55,449 nucleotides of DNA from the NCBI GenBank assembly GCA_049583715.1, contig JBAUWJ010000017.1:1-55449 (forward strand), read 5' to 3'. Below, in pieces: positions 1 through 7,695 of this stretch; the stretch's first letter is position 1; each line of letters starts with the position of its first letter. The position numbers were made by a program, and so were the translations under genes. The notes under the pieces are model-generated. The model saw only the letters and a program-made list of their open reading frames with translations. It was not told where the DNA came from and did no database searches. This DNA comes from JAANXG01 sp049583715 (GTDB lineage: Bacteria > Pseudomonadota > Gammaproteobacteria > Arenicellales > JAANXG01).

Positions 1-542
1 GCGAACAGGATCCACGCCGAGGGGTTGATGGTCATGGACACCGAGATCTTCTCGAGATCGATGCCGTCGAACAGGTCCTCCATGTCGGCGAGCGTATCGA
101 TGGCCACGCCCTCGCGACCGACCTCGCCCTCGCTCATCGGGTGGTCCGAGTCGTAGCCCATGAGGGTCGGCATGTCGAAGTCGACGGACAGGCCGGTCTG
201 CCCGTGCGCCATCAGGTAACGGAAGCGCCGGTTGGTGTCGACGGCGGTGCCGAAGCCGGCGATCTGACGCATGGTCCAGTGGCGCCCGCGGTACATGGTG
301 GGGTAGGGTCCGCGCGTGAACGGGTAGCGCCCGGGCAGTCCGATGTCCTCCCACGGGGTGTCCGCCATATCGGCGGGCGTATAGGTGCGCTTGACTTCCT
401 GACCCGCGCCGGTGCGGAATGCGTCGCGCCGCTCGGGTGCGCGCGCGGTGAAGCTCGCGACCTCGTCCTCTTCCCAGTCCCGGTAGGCGGCGTCGATGCC
501 GTCCAGCTCTTCGTTACTGAACAGTGCTTTCTCTTGACTCAT
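1..542 (-). CDS. hcmA: 2-hydroxyisobutyryl-CoA mutase large subunit (methylmalonyl-CoA mutase family), N-terminal part only
   Basis: The first 180 residues of a coenzyme-B12 acyl-CoA mutase large subunit; the rest runs off the window edge. The protein has the family stretch TPWEDIGLPGRYPFTRGPYP and TMRQIAGFG, then MPTLMGYDSDHP. The substrate-site residue that is Tyr in methylmalonyl-CoA mutase and Phe in isobutyryl-CoA mutase is Ile here (Ile94 in RQIAGF). A second site that is Ala in methylmalonyl-CoA mutase is Asp (Asp121 in SVDFD). These match Ile90/Asp117, which I recall as the signature of 2-hydroxyisobutyryl-CoA mutase HcmA, with the same spacing of 27. Expected reaction: 2-hydroxyisobutyryl-CoA to 3-hydroxybutyryl-CoA with HcmB. 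The ATG has GAGG 7 nt upstream and lies inside the end of the MeaB-like gene (29-bp overlap), so translation is probably coupled. Mutase family is certain; substrate is inferred. Confidence 0.85.
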   Translation of the reverse strand, partial: MSQEKALFSNEELDGIDAAYRDWEEDEVASFTARAPERRDAFRTGAGQEVKRTYTPADMADTPWEDIGLPGRYPFTRGPYPTMYRGRHWTMRQIAGFGTAVDTNRRFRYLMAHGQTGLSVDFDMPTLMGYDSDHPMSEGEVGREGVAIDTLADMEDLFDGIDLEKISVSMTINPSAWILF

Positions 543-1509
543 GGAGAATCCTCGAATGAACGGCCGCCAGCAGCTCGCGGGCCCCGGTATGCGGGTCGGT
601 TTCGCGGCGGCTGACGCGCTCGAGCACATCCGCGAGGTCCGCCTTCCGCCGTTGGCGGAAATCCTCGCGCAGAATGCCCTCGGCGATCTTGATCATACGG
701 TTGGCGGCGATCTCGCTGCGCCGCGCCTCGAGCGTCCCGCTGTCCAGGAGATGGCCCCGGTGGCGGTCCATGGCATCGCGCAGCGCCTCGAACCCCGTGG
801 CCTGCTTCGAGCTGGTGGTGATCACCGGCGCCCGCCACCCCCCGGCACCGCCGGTCATGCTCATGGCGAGCATGGTCTTGAGCTCGGTGACGGTCTGGTT
901 GGCGTCCGGGCGGTCGGCCTTGGAGACGACGTGGATGTCGGCGATCTCGAGCATGCCCGCCTTGATGGCCTGGATGTCGTCGCCGAGCCCGGGCGCCGAG
1001 ACCACGATCGTGGTGTGCGCCGCCTGCGCGATGTCCACCTCGTCCTGGCCGACGCCCACCGTCTCGATCAGGATGATGTCGAATCCGGCCGCGTCGAGCA
1101 CGTCCACCGCATCGAGGCTCGCCCTGGCGAGCCCGCCGAGGGCGCCGCGCGTGGCCATGCTGCGGATGAATACCCCCTCGTCGCGGACGAGGTCAGCCAT
1201 TCGGATGCGATCGCCCAGAATCGCACCGCCGGAGAACGGGCTCGACGGGTCGATCGCGACGATACCGACCCTGCGGTCTTCGGCCCGCAGCACCCGGGCG
1301 AGCTGGCAGACCAGGGTGGACTTGCCGGATCCCGGGACGCCGGTGACGCCGACCACGTGCGCCTTGCCGGTGTGCTGGTAGAGCTCGGCGAGGGCGGGGC
1401 GGCATTCGTCCTCGCCCGCCTCTATGCGGGTGATCAGTCGCGCGACGGCGCGCAGGTCGTTTCCGAGTACGCGGCGTGCGAGCTCGCTGGAGGCGACTCG
1501 TGTGGTCAC
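514..1509 (-). CDS. meaB: MeaB/ArgK-family G3E GTPase, mutase chaperone (MeaH-type)
   Basis: A 331-residue G3E-family GTPase that protects and reloads the B12 cofactor of acyl-CoA mutases. Walker A is GVPGSGKST (residues 57-65). It is followed by VAIDPSSPFSGGAILGDRIR and the switch region ETVGVGQDEVDIA, both typical of MeaB/ArgK, and VSKADRPDA serves as the base-recognition motif. It starts at GTG in a GTGA overlap with the ligase stop codon, and its end overlaps the mutase large subunit gene by 29 bp. The gene is thus embedded between ligase and mutase in one transcript. In the hcm clusters I know of, the MeaB homologue at this place is called MeaH. Length is normal for the family. Confidence 0.92.
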   Translation of the reverse strand: MTTRVASSELARRVLGNDLRAVARLITRIEAGEDECRPALAELYQHTGKAHVVGVTGVPGSGKSTLVCQLARVLRAEDRRVGIVAIDPSSPFSGGAILGDRIRMADLVRDEGVFIRSMATRGALGGLARASLDAVDVLDAAGFDIILIETVGVGQDEVDIAQAAHTTIVVSAPGLGDDIQAIKAGMLEIADIHVVSKADRPDANQTVTELKTMLAMSMTGGAGGWRAPVITTSSKQATGFEALRDAMDRHRGHLLDSGTLEARRSEIAANRMIKIAEGILREDFRQRRKADLADVLERVSRRETDPHTGARELLAAVHSRILHESRESTVQ

Positions 1510-2924
1510 GGCGTGTCCTCGCGCAGGCTCCGGTACAGGTCCCGGTCCTCGATCACGCGTCTGGCCTTGAAGTCGGTGCGCGGAAAAGTGCCGGCGGCGA
1601 CCATCTCGATGCCCACGCGGAAGCCGAGCATCCGCTCGAGGTCGCGCTTGGCCCTGCTCCGGAACTGGTCTACCGCCTCCGCACCGAGTGCTTCCAGCGT
1701 CTTCGCCGGCTCCAGCCGGACCAGCAGCTCGTCCATACTGCCTTCGCGCGTGATGACGATGCGGTGCTCGCCGCCGTAGCCCTCCATGCGATTGAGTGTC
1801 GCGTGGATCTCGCTGGGATAGACGTTCTCGCCGCGTACCTGGAACATGTCGTCGATACGGCCGTAGATGCCTCGCGGCAGCCGCGGATAGGTGCGTCCGC
1901 AGGGGTTCTCCTCCATCACCCAGTGGGTAAGGTCACCGGACAACAGCCGGATCATGGGCTGCGAGGTACGCTCGAGATGGGTGTAGACCGGCGTGCCCTG
2001 TGCGCCCCAGGGTACGCGCCGGTGAGAAGCCGGGTCGCAGACCTCGGCGTAGACCATGTCCTGCCAGAGCAGCATGCCGTCCGTCTCGGCGCTGCCCGCG
2101 CCGTTCATCCAGGGTGTGATCTCGGCCATCGTGCCGCAGTCGATGACACGGGCGCCGAAAACTTCAGCGATGCGATCGCGAATGCCCGGGATCGAAGCAC
2201 CGGGCTCGCCGGAGAAGAACATGACCTTCAGGCCGAAGTCGCGTGGGTCGACGCTTTCCTCGGCGGCCACCTCCGCGAGGCGCAGGGCGTAGGAGGGCGT
2301 CGCGTAGAACGCCGCCGGCTTCATCATTTGCAGCCATTGCACGGCGCGCTGCGTCATACCGGGCGCGCCGGCCCCGAAGGGGAAAGACTTGCAGCCGAGC
2401 CGCTCCGCGCCGATGAGCGTGCCCCAGGAGCCCATGTAGAGGCTGAACACCGAGGCGATGAACACCATGTCGCCGGGCCGCAGGCCCATGCCCCACATGA
2501 CCCGGGCCTGGTTGTTGGCGATGGTCTTCCAGTCGCGGCGCCCGATGGCGAACGCCGTCGGCCGGCCCGTCGTCCCGGAGGTGCCGTGTATGTGGTGGAT
2601 CTCGCTCTTGGGTACGCAAAGGTAGTCTCCGAAGGGCGGCGCCAGAGCCTGCGACTCGCGCAGGTCCTGCTTGGTGATGACCGGCACGCGGTCCTCGAAG
2701 TCCTCCAGCGACCGGATCCCATCCGGATGGACGCCGGCTTCTTCCCATTTGCGCCGGTAGAACGGCGCGTGCTCGCAGGCGTAGCGCATGACCTCGCGGA
2801 TCCGCTCGAGGATCGCCGCGTCGCGGGCGGCAGGGTCCATCGTCTCGCGTTCGGGAAACCAGTAGCTGCTGACACCGGGGGAGTAGCCGTCGTCGTAGTC
2901 GGGTGGGAATCGCCAGCTTTCCAT
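1506..2924 (-). CDS. hcl: AMP-forming acyl-CoA ligase, PaaK-like; probable 2-hydroxyisobutyrate-CoA ligase
   Basis: A 472-residue adenylate-forming enzyme of the phenylacetate-CoA ligase type. It would activate a carboxylic acid to its CoA thioester in the cytoplasm. The phosphate-binding loop TSGTTGRPT is intact (residues 115-123), and the C-terminal hinge region reads YGRIDDMFQVRGENVYP. The start chosen is the ATG at 2924, preceded by GGGGAG with a 7-nt gap; a longer frame upstream would run through a REP repeat and lacks such a site. It lies between the B12-binding subunit gene and the MeaB-like gene and overlaps the latter by 4 bp. From that context I infer 2-hydroxyisobutyrate as substrate. 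Phenylacetate or another acid cannot be excluded from sequence alone. Confidence 0.82.
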   Translation of the reverse strand: MESWRFPPDYDDGYSPGVSSYWFPERETMDPAARDAAILERIREVMRYACEHAPFYRRKWEEAGVHPDGIRSLEDFEDRVPVITKQDLRESQALAPPFGDYLCVPKSEIHHIHGTSGTTGRPTAFAIGRRDWKTIANNQARVMWGMGLRPGDMVFIASVFSLYMGSWGTLIGAERLGCKSFPFGAGAPGMTQRAVQWLQMMKPAAFYATPSYALRLAEVAAEESVDPRDFGLKVMFFSGEPGASIPGIRDRIAEVFGARVIDCGTMAEITPWMNGAGSAETDGMLLWQDMVYAEVCDPASHRRVPWGAQGTPVYTHLERTSQPMIRLLSGDLTHWVMEENPCGRTYPRLPRGIYGRIDDMFQVRGENVYPSEIHATLNRMEGYGGEHRIVITREGSMDELLVRLEPAKTLEALGAEAVDQFRSRAKRDLERMLGFRVGIEMVAAGTFPRTDFKARRVIEDRDLYRSLREDTP

Positions 2925-2950
2925 CACGTGACTCCCCTTGTGGATGCCCC

Positions 2951-3024
2951 TGCAGGTCGGGCTCGAGCCCGACAGAGCATCGTTGGACCGGTCGAGGCGC
3001 TTGTCGGGACCAAGCCCGACCAGC
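2951..3024. repeat. REP-like pair (two 24-nt units in opposite orientation)
   Basis: A plus-oriented unit at 2951-2974 (head TGCAGG, palindrome GTCGGGCTCGAGCCCGAC) faces a more degenerate minus-oriented unit at about 3001-3024. The same 24-nt design recurs at 6519, 6634, 8737-8904, 13503, 13555, 54317 and 54345. The GTAG/GCAG-type head followed by a palindrome is the layout of REP sequences. It sits between hcmB and the ligase gene, so it would be transcribed. Confidence 0.7.
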
Positions 3025-3045
3025 ACCGCGACCGGATCAGGCACC

Positions 3046-3486
3046 TCATCGCGGCCCGCGCTCGGCCACGAGCTCCCGGAAGGCGCGCACAATCTCTTCC
3101 GGCGGCGTGTCCTGCAGCAGGATCTTGCGTACGCCGAGGTCGGTGAGCTTCGCGACGTCCTCGTCCGGAATCACGCCGCCGCCGGCGACGATGATGTCCC
3201 TCGCATCGTGCTCCTCCAGCGCCTCCATGATCCGGGGAAAGACCGTCATGTGGGCGCCGGACAGGATCGACACGCCGAGGATGTCAACATCCTCCTGGAC
3301 CGCGGCGGCGACCACTTCCGCGGGTGTGCGGTGCAGGCCGGAATAGACCACGTCCATGCCGGCATCGCGCAGGGCCCGGGCCACGACTTTCACGCCGCGG
3401 TCGTGGCCGTCGAGGCCGACCTTCGCGAGCAGGACGCGGATATTGGCGCTCGCCTCGGGTCCGGAACGCGATGCGTCTTCCGACAT
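3046..3486 (-). CDS. hcmB: B12-binding small subunit of acyl-CoA mutase (2-hydroxyisobutyryl-CoA mutase small subunit)
   Basis: A stand-alone 146-residue cobalamin-binding subunit. It has the base-off B12 motif D-x-H-x2-G (Asp26, His28, Gly31 in GLDGHDRG), then SILSG and VAGGGVIPDED. His28 would ligate cobalt, and the subunit pairs with the large subunit encoded downstream. The frame is open further upstream, but the ATG at 3486 has AGGTG with a 6-nt gap, and the GntR stop lies only 5 bp before it. Split small subunits of about 135-150 residues are normal for HcmB and for archaeal-type methylmalonyl-CoA mutases. Neighbours (ligase, MeaB-like protein, large subunit in this order) favour HcmB. 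Confidence 0.87.
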   Translation of the reverse strand: MSEDASRSGPEASANIRVLLAKVGLDGHDRGVKVVARALRDAGMDVVYSGLHRTPAEVVAAAVQEDVDILGVSILSGAHMTVFPRIMEALEEHDARDIIVAGGGVIPDEDVAKLTDLGVRKILLQDTPPEEIVRAFRELVAERGPR

Positions 3487-3491
3487 GTCGA

Positions 3492-4178
3492 TCACCTGTT
3501 CACTGTGATGGCCAGCGCCGAGCCGGCGCGGGCCAACTCGTTCGCGAACCACTCGGCGGCGTTCTCGACATGCCGCCGCGCCAGCCGTTCCGCCTCCCGG
3601 ACGTCGCCGGCACAGACCGCCTCGAGGATGGCCGTGTGCTCGCGCCACACCTGATCCTGATTGCGGTCGTCGCTCAGGATCATCTCCATCACGCGCCGGG
3701 TATGATTCCAATGCGAGGCCATGGTCTCGAGGATCATCCTGTTGCCGGCGGCCTCGCCGATGAGCTCGTGGAACGCCATGTCGGCGGCGATCAGCGCCGG
3801 GATGTCGTGGTCCTTCGCGGCCCGCCGCCCGCGCTCGAGGACGGCGTCCCCGCGACTGCGCAGGTCCGGTCCGGCGCGGCGCGCGGCAAGCCCGGCGCTG
3901 ACCTGGTCGATGCCCGCACGGAGCTCATAAAGCTCGCGCACGAACCGACCCTCCAGCGGCGCAACCTCGAGGCCTCGCCGGCCCACCGGCCGCAGGAACC
4001 CTTCTGCCTCCAGCCGCTTGAGTGCCTGACCGACGGGCAGGCGGGACACGTCGAGTTGCCTGGCGAGCGCTTCCTGAGTCAGGCGTTCGCCAGGCGAGAG
4101 AGTGCCGTCGCAGATTCCCTCGACGACACGCTCGTAGACAAGCTCGGGCAGTGGTCTTTGCTGGCCAATGGCGTCCAT
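3492..4178 (-). CDS. GntR-family regulator, FadR subfamily (FCD domain)
   Basis: A 228-residue transcription factor. The N-terminal winged helix (about residues 10-75) contains LSPGERLTQEALARQLDVSR and the recognition helix region VGQALKRLEAEGFL. The C-terminal all-helical FCD domain (about 85-215) keeps candidate metal ligands in DMAFHELIG, REHTAIL and RRHVENAAEW. It is the first gene of the hcm cluster and lies 5 bp upstream of hcmB, so it is probably cotranscribed. A perfect palindrome lies 18 bp upstream of its start codon, which fits autoregulation with an acyl-CoA or hydroxy acid as effector. The effector is a guess. Confidence 0.9.
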   Translation of the reverse strand: MDAIGQQRPLPELVYERVVEGICDGTLSPGERLTQEALARQLDVSRLPVGQALKRLEAEGFLRPVGRRGLEVAPLEGRFVRELYELRAGIDQVSAGLAARRAGPDLRSRGDAVLERGRRAAKDHDIPALIAADMAFHELIGEAAGNRMILETMASHWNHTRRVMEMILSDDRNQDQVWREHTAILEAVCAGDVREAERLARRHVENAAEWFANELARAGSALAITVNR

Positions 4179-4196
4179 CGGGTCACCCGTTTATGG

Positions 4197-4212
4197 ATTC
4201 TGTATACAGAAT
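4197..4212. promoter_or_regulatory. Perfect 16-bp palindrome, probable GntR operator
   Basis: ATTCTGTATACAGAAT is a perfect inverted repeat located just before the GntR start at 4178. GntR/FadR-type operators are often short palindromes around a TNGTATACNA-like core, which this contains. It is well placed to control the GntR-hcm transcript. Binding by the neighbouring regulator is inferred. Confidence 0.65.
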
Positions 4213-4596
4213 ACACTAATGAGTCGCAAGGTCAAGAGCAGCGAGTGTCCACGCCGGCGGTCTCGCAGCTCGCGCATTCCATCGCCCCGGCTCGACTCCC
4301 ATTGAGACGATCCGGGACGAGAAGGGCGCCACAAGCAGGATGTCGAAAAACGCCATCCTGGCCTTCTTCAACGCGCCGAGCGCGGCGCCAAAGCCAACTG
4401 CATCCATGGTCTCTACCCGGAGGGTGAGGGTGGTTCTCGAGCGTCAACCCTCGTGTCCCGGAGAGGCCGGCATTTGCGATTGGCTTCCGCAGAGAGATGA
4501 GCTCTCGTAACATCCGCCCGAAAGAAAGTGGCAGCCTTCACGGGAAAGCGAGCTGTCTCGCGAGCCCGCGTAAGGGCACAAAGCGAGCGCTTAACC
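4213..4596. other. Intergenic stretch without recognised gene
   Basis: This stretch separates the hcm operator from the promoter of the next gene. Short open frames on the minus strand (for example 4216-4407) have no recognisable family, no good ribosome site and read into the operator region, so I call none. I see no clear terminator or repeat. Confidence 0.5.
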
Positions 4597-4602
4597 TATA
4601 AT
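4597..4602 (+). promoter_or_regulatory. Probable -10 box (TATAAT)
   Basis: An exact TATAAT lies 40 bp before the chosen start of the secreted beta-rich protein. No good -35 is visible at 16-18 bp. An upstream in-frame ATG at 4601 overlaps this box, which argues that translation starts at 4643. Confidence 0.45.
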
Positions 4603-4642
4603 GCGCAAGAAGCCCCAAGCCGGGAACCCGAAAGGAAAAACA

Positions 4643-5974
4643 ATGAAAGCCAACTGGAAATTCTGCCTGCTCCCCTGCCTGCTGTTCTCGCTTTCCACCT
4701 GGGCGGCGCCCGGCGGCCCGGATTACGCTTCCCGTTACTTCAGCTTCGACAACGGGCAAGGGCTGCGCGGAAGCTCGACGGAGTTCCTCTTCGACAGTCG
4801 CCACGGTGATCTCTTATCGCAGATCGGAGCTCCGGTATCGCAGTTTTTCGTCCACCGGGACTTTTCCAGCGCGGCGACGCTGCACTACGGCGGCACCGTG
4901 GCGGAGGACGAGCACCACTACTACGGCGGAGTTTCTCTCGGTTCCGCTACTGTTGCTTACGTCGCGGGCAATGGTGACTCGTTTTCCAAGGCTCCCGATG
5001 CCTTGTACCAGGATCTGGACCCCTACTTTTTCTACGGCGGCTCCCGCTCGTCATTCAACTTTCAAGGCCTGAGCGCCGATGTCGGCCTGCGCGCCGGACT
5101 CAGCACCCAGCTCGCGTTCACCACCGTGACCGGGCCGGGTGTCACCGACCGTCACGGCTACTATCTCGGCGCGGCGGGCCGGCACTTGAAGGCCGGCTTC
5201 TTTCAGCTCGACCGGGGCGGTGACCGGGTCGGCCGGGGAATGAACCTCGAATGGAGCGGACGCAGCGTCGATCTCCAATACCAGGAGATCCGAAGCGTAT
5301 ACGGCGCCGACGTGAGGAGGCTCGCGTTCGACTGGAGTCCGTCGCCCCGGCAAGGCTTCTCCGTCGCGCTCGAACACGCGCACAACGACTCGTTCGCAGG
5401 CGACGACGACCAGCGAATCATGTTCCGCTTCACGCGACGACTTGGCCGCTCGCCGGTATTCAACGCCGCAGAGGGCGCCGGTTCCGGCAACGGCAAGACG
5501 TTTGGAAGAGCCGTGGGCATCGGGGTGGGTCTCGGAATCGCGGCGCTGGCGGTCAGCTCGGGGAGCAGCGGCAACGACGGCGCGCAGCGCTTCACGGTGC
5601 GCAACGACGCGGCGTTCACGATATTGAACCGTATCAATCCCATATCCGTGCGGCAGAACCTCGAGCACGGCGGATGGATCTACCGGAATGCCGACAATAC
5701 CTTCGGATACACCGATCCGGTGACGGGCACCATCGCCAGCGTCAACATCGGCAACCCGGTCAGCAGCGTGCCGACGGGCACTGTCGCCAGCGCCAGCTAT
5801 CACACTCATGGGGGCCCCGATCCGCGCTACGACAACGAGCACTTCTCTCCCCAGGACATCCTCGCCGACGACGTGTCACACACCGATGGCTACCTGGGCA
5901 CGCCCGCTGGCTACATGAAGCTGCACGACTACAGGACCGGGTCCATTACGGTGGTGCGCCGGATCGCCAATTGA
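4643..5974 (+). CDS. Exported beta-rich protein with C-terminal DUF4329/JAMM-like domain
   Basis: A 443-residue exported protein of unknown function. A signal peptide covers residues 1-20 (hydrophobic FCLLPCLLFSL, then AAPGG). Residues 25-270 alternate short beta-like strands rich in Gly, Tyr and Phe, ending FRFTRR, and may form an outer-membrane or surface beta structure. A glycine-zipper segment (VGIGVGLGIAALAV, 291-304) follows. The C-terminal 120 residues resemble DUF4329: GGWIYR, YHTHG, EHFSPQDI, YLGTP. They carry a JAMM-style set: Glu341, His387, His389, Ser402, Asp405. JAMM domains are zinc peptidases or isopeptidases. The ATG at 4643 has AAAGG 7 nt upstream. The next gene overlaps its stop codon. 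Function and location are inferred. Confidence 0.7.
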   Translation: MKANWKFCLLPCLLFSLSTWAAPGGPDYASRYFSFDNGQGLRGSSTEFLFDSRHGDLLSQIGAPVSQFFVHRDFSSAATLHYGGTVAEDEHHYYGGVSLGSATVAYVAGNGDSFSKAPDALYQDLDPYFFYGGSRSSFNFQGLSADVGLRAGLSTQLAFTTVTGPGVTDRHGYYLGAAGRHLKAGFFQLDRGGDRVGRGMNLEWSGRSVDLQYQEIRSVYGADVRRLAFDWSPSPRQGFSVALEHAHNDSFAGDDDQRIMFRFTRRLGRSPVFNAAEGAGSGNGKTFGRAVGIGVGLGIAALAVSSGSSGNDGAQRFTVRNDAAFTILNRINPISVRQNLEHGGWIYRNADNTFGYTDPVTGTIASVNIGNPVSSVPTGTVASASYHTHGGPDPRYDNEHFSPQDILADDVSHTDGYLGTPAGYMKLHDYRTGSITVVRRIAN

Positions 5975-6453
5975 CCCATTCCAGGCGCGCCGCTGCCGTT
6001 ATCGTTCTATGTCTGGGTCTGTGCCTGATTTCCACTCCGGGGACGGCGATGCAGGACTCGGTTAAGCGGAGCATGGAGTACGTCGACGGCCTGCACGATA
6101 ACTGCGTGTACACCGACGGCTACCGCTGCATCGACGTCAAGGAAGATGATTTCATTCATCCGGACCCGGACCGTCATTGGACGCCCGGCCCTTACCTCGA
6201 GGCCTGGTCCGTATCCTACCGCGACTTCCTCCAGATCCCTGAAATGACCGAGCAGCAGAAGCAGCTCAAGCACTACAAGATCGGGTTCACAGAGAACGAC
6301 ACGCAGTACATCATCCTCTACCAGGGCCTGCTGCTGCCCATGCTGGAGAACGGCAAGGTGGTGGGTGTGATGCGGGCGACGTACGGTCTCACCACGAAGT
6401 ACTGGATCGACAAGAAGACGCTCAAGATCGACAAGCGCCTGTTCCTTCGTTAG
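5971..6453 (+). CDS. Small exported protein, possible partner of the DUF4329-like protein
   Basis: A 160-residue protein I do not recognise. A basic start with SRR and a hydrophobic core (AAAVIVLCLGLCLIS, residues 7-21) followed by TPGTA looks like a signal peptide. That supports the TTG at 5971, whose TTGA overlaps the upstream stop. An internal ATG near 6050 would lose the signal. The mature part is hydrophilic, has two cysteines close together (NCVYTDGYRC) that could form a disulfide, and ends in short beta-like segments (YIILYQGLLLPML, VVGVMRATYGL). Tight coupling to the upstream gene suggests a functional pair, such as an inhibitor, immunity protein or periplasmic accessory. Confidence 0.6.
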   Translation: MTHSRRAAAVIVLCLGLCLISTPGTAMQDSVKRSMEYVDGLHDNCVYTDGYRCIDVKEDDFIHPDPDRHWTPGPYLEAWSVSYRDFLQIPEMTEQQKQLKHYKIGFTENDTQYIILYQGLLLPMLENGKVVGVMRATYGLTTKYWIDKKTLKIDKRLFLR

Positions 6454-6518
6454 TTCCTAAACCTGTGGTGAACATTGAGGCGCCGGAACAGCGCAGGTAG
6501 GGGACAGCGTCACGCATT

Positions 6519-6657
6519 TGTCGGAATGAATTCCGACCCACATCTACTATTCCCATCAACGGTTTCGTGGTCCCTGTTGCAATGATCCTTATCCCTCTTG
6601 TGGGCCGGGGGGCTTCGGCACTCCCCACGTCCCTGTGGGGCGGAATTCATTCCGACG
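6519..6657. repeat. REP-like inverted pair in a 326-bp intergenic region
   Basis: A minus-oriented unit at 6519-6542 (TGTCGGAATG then AATTCCGACC) and a plus-oriented unit at 6634-6657 are near-perfect inverted copies of the same 24-nt element seen at 54317. The remainder of 6454-6779 shows no gene. As an inverted pair between convergent genes it may act as a transcript 3' end. Confidence 0.7.
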
Positions 6658-6779
6658 GCAACGTGCGCGGCGGCACCCACCCGCCGTCGGGCTGACGCTC
6701 GAGCCGCAGGAGGCGAGGCCCGCCCGCCGGGCAGGGGAGCTTTTCCATCCAGTGCCGGGGGAACGAGCCCGTTTGCAGC

Positions 6780-7604
6780 TTAACCGAGATTCGTCCTGAG
6801 AAACTCCAGGGTCCGCTTCCAGGCCAACGCCGCGTCCTTGGCATCGTATCTCGCGCCGGTCGGATTGGCGAAGGCGTGGTCCGCGTCGTACCAGTAGACG
6901 GTCAGCATGTCGGCCTTGCCGGCTTTCTTCATCTGCTCCTTGAAGCCGTTTACCATCTTTTCGTTGATCCAGCCGTCCTTGCTGGCGAATTGCCCGAGCA
7001 CCGGTCCCTTGAGCGCCTCGAGCTTCTCGGCCGGCTGCTGCACATACCCATAGTAGATCACCGTTGCGTCCACCGGTGTGGCCATGGAGGCATTGAGCGA
7101 CCAGCCGCCGCCAAAGCACCAGCCGATCGTGGCCACCTTGCCGTCGGTTCGCTTGTTGGCGCGCAGCCATTTGATCCAGGTCACGAGCGTCTCGGTCGCC
7201 TCTTTATCGTTCAGGCTCTGGGTCAGCGCCTTCGCCTCCTCGGCGGTAGTCGCCACCTTGCCGTGGTACAAATCCACCGCCAGCGCCACGTAACCGAGCT
7301 TCGCCAGCTCCGCCGCCACGGACTTGATCTGGTCGTTGAGCCCCCACCATTCGTGGATGAGGAGCACCGCCGGTGCCTTGTCCACGTTCGGCAGTGCCAG
7401 GGCGGCGCTCACCTCCCCGCCGCTTGGCAGCGCCGTCGTCACCGTCGCCAGTGACGACGCGGCGGCACCGGCCAGGTCCGGATAAGCCAGCACGGTCGCA
7501 AGCGGCAGGCTCGCCATGCCTTTCAGGAACAGTCGCCGCCGGTGCGGCTCGACCTTTATCGGCGGCAGACCGGCTCGGCTGCCGCAGCCGTTGAGATCAC
7601 ACAT
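6780..7604 (-). CDS. Dienelactone hydrolase family protein, probably exported by Tat
   Basis: A 274-residue alpha/beta hydrolase of the dienelactone hydrolase (DLH) family. The nucleophile is the Cys in GWCFGG, with Asp in SKDGW and His in DADHAF completing the triad, and LIHEWWGLND is the usual oxyanion-side motif. The N-terminus has HRRRLFLKG followed by a hydrophobic run to AGAAA, a twin-arginine signal, so the enzyme is probably periplasmic. The ATG at 7604 has GGAGG 7 nt upstream and is preferred to a TTG two codons earlier. The natural substrate may be a dienelactone or another ester or lactone; DLH homologues are broad. The gene stands alone. Confidence 0.88.
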   Translation of the reverse strand: MCDLNGCGSRAGLPPIKVEPHRRRLFLKGMASLPLATVLAYPDLAGAAASSLATVTTALPSGGEVSAALALPNVDKAPAVLLIHEWWGLNDQIKSVAAELAKLGYVALAVDLYHGKVATTAEEAKALTQSLNDKEATETLVTWIKWLRANKRTDGKVATIGWCFGGGWSLNASMATPVDATVIYYGYVQQPAEKLEALKGPVLGQFASKDGWINEKMVNGFKEQMKKAGKADMLTVYWYDADHAFANPTGARYDAKDAALAWKRTLEFLRTNLG

Positions 7605-7695
7605 GATCAAACCTCCTTAAATTGTCGGGGCGGGTTGCCGGATTCGCGTGTTGGACACCGCGGCCTCTCGGAAAGTGCAGGGGACGCCGCGGAGG

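Noticed and set aside
4216..4513. Short minus-strand frames upstream of the secreted cassette
   Set aside because: They lack ribosome sites and family features and overlap the GntR operator region.
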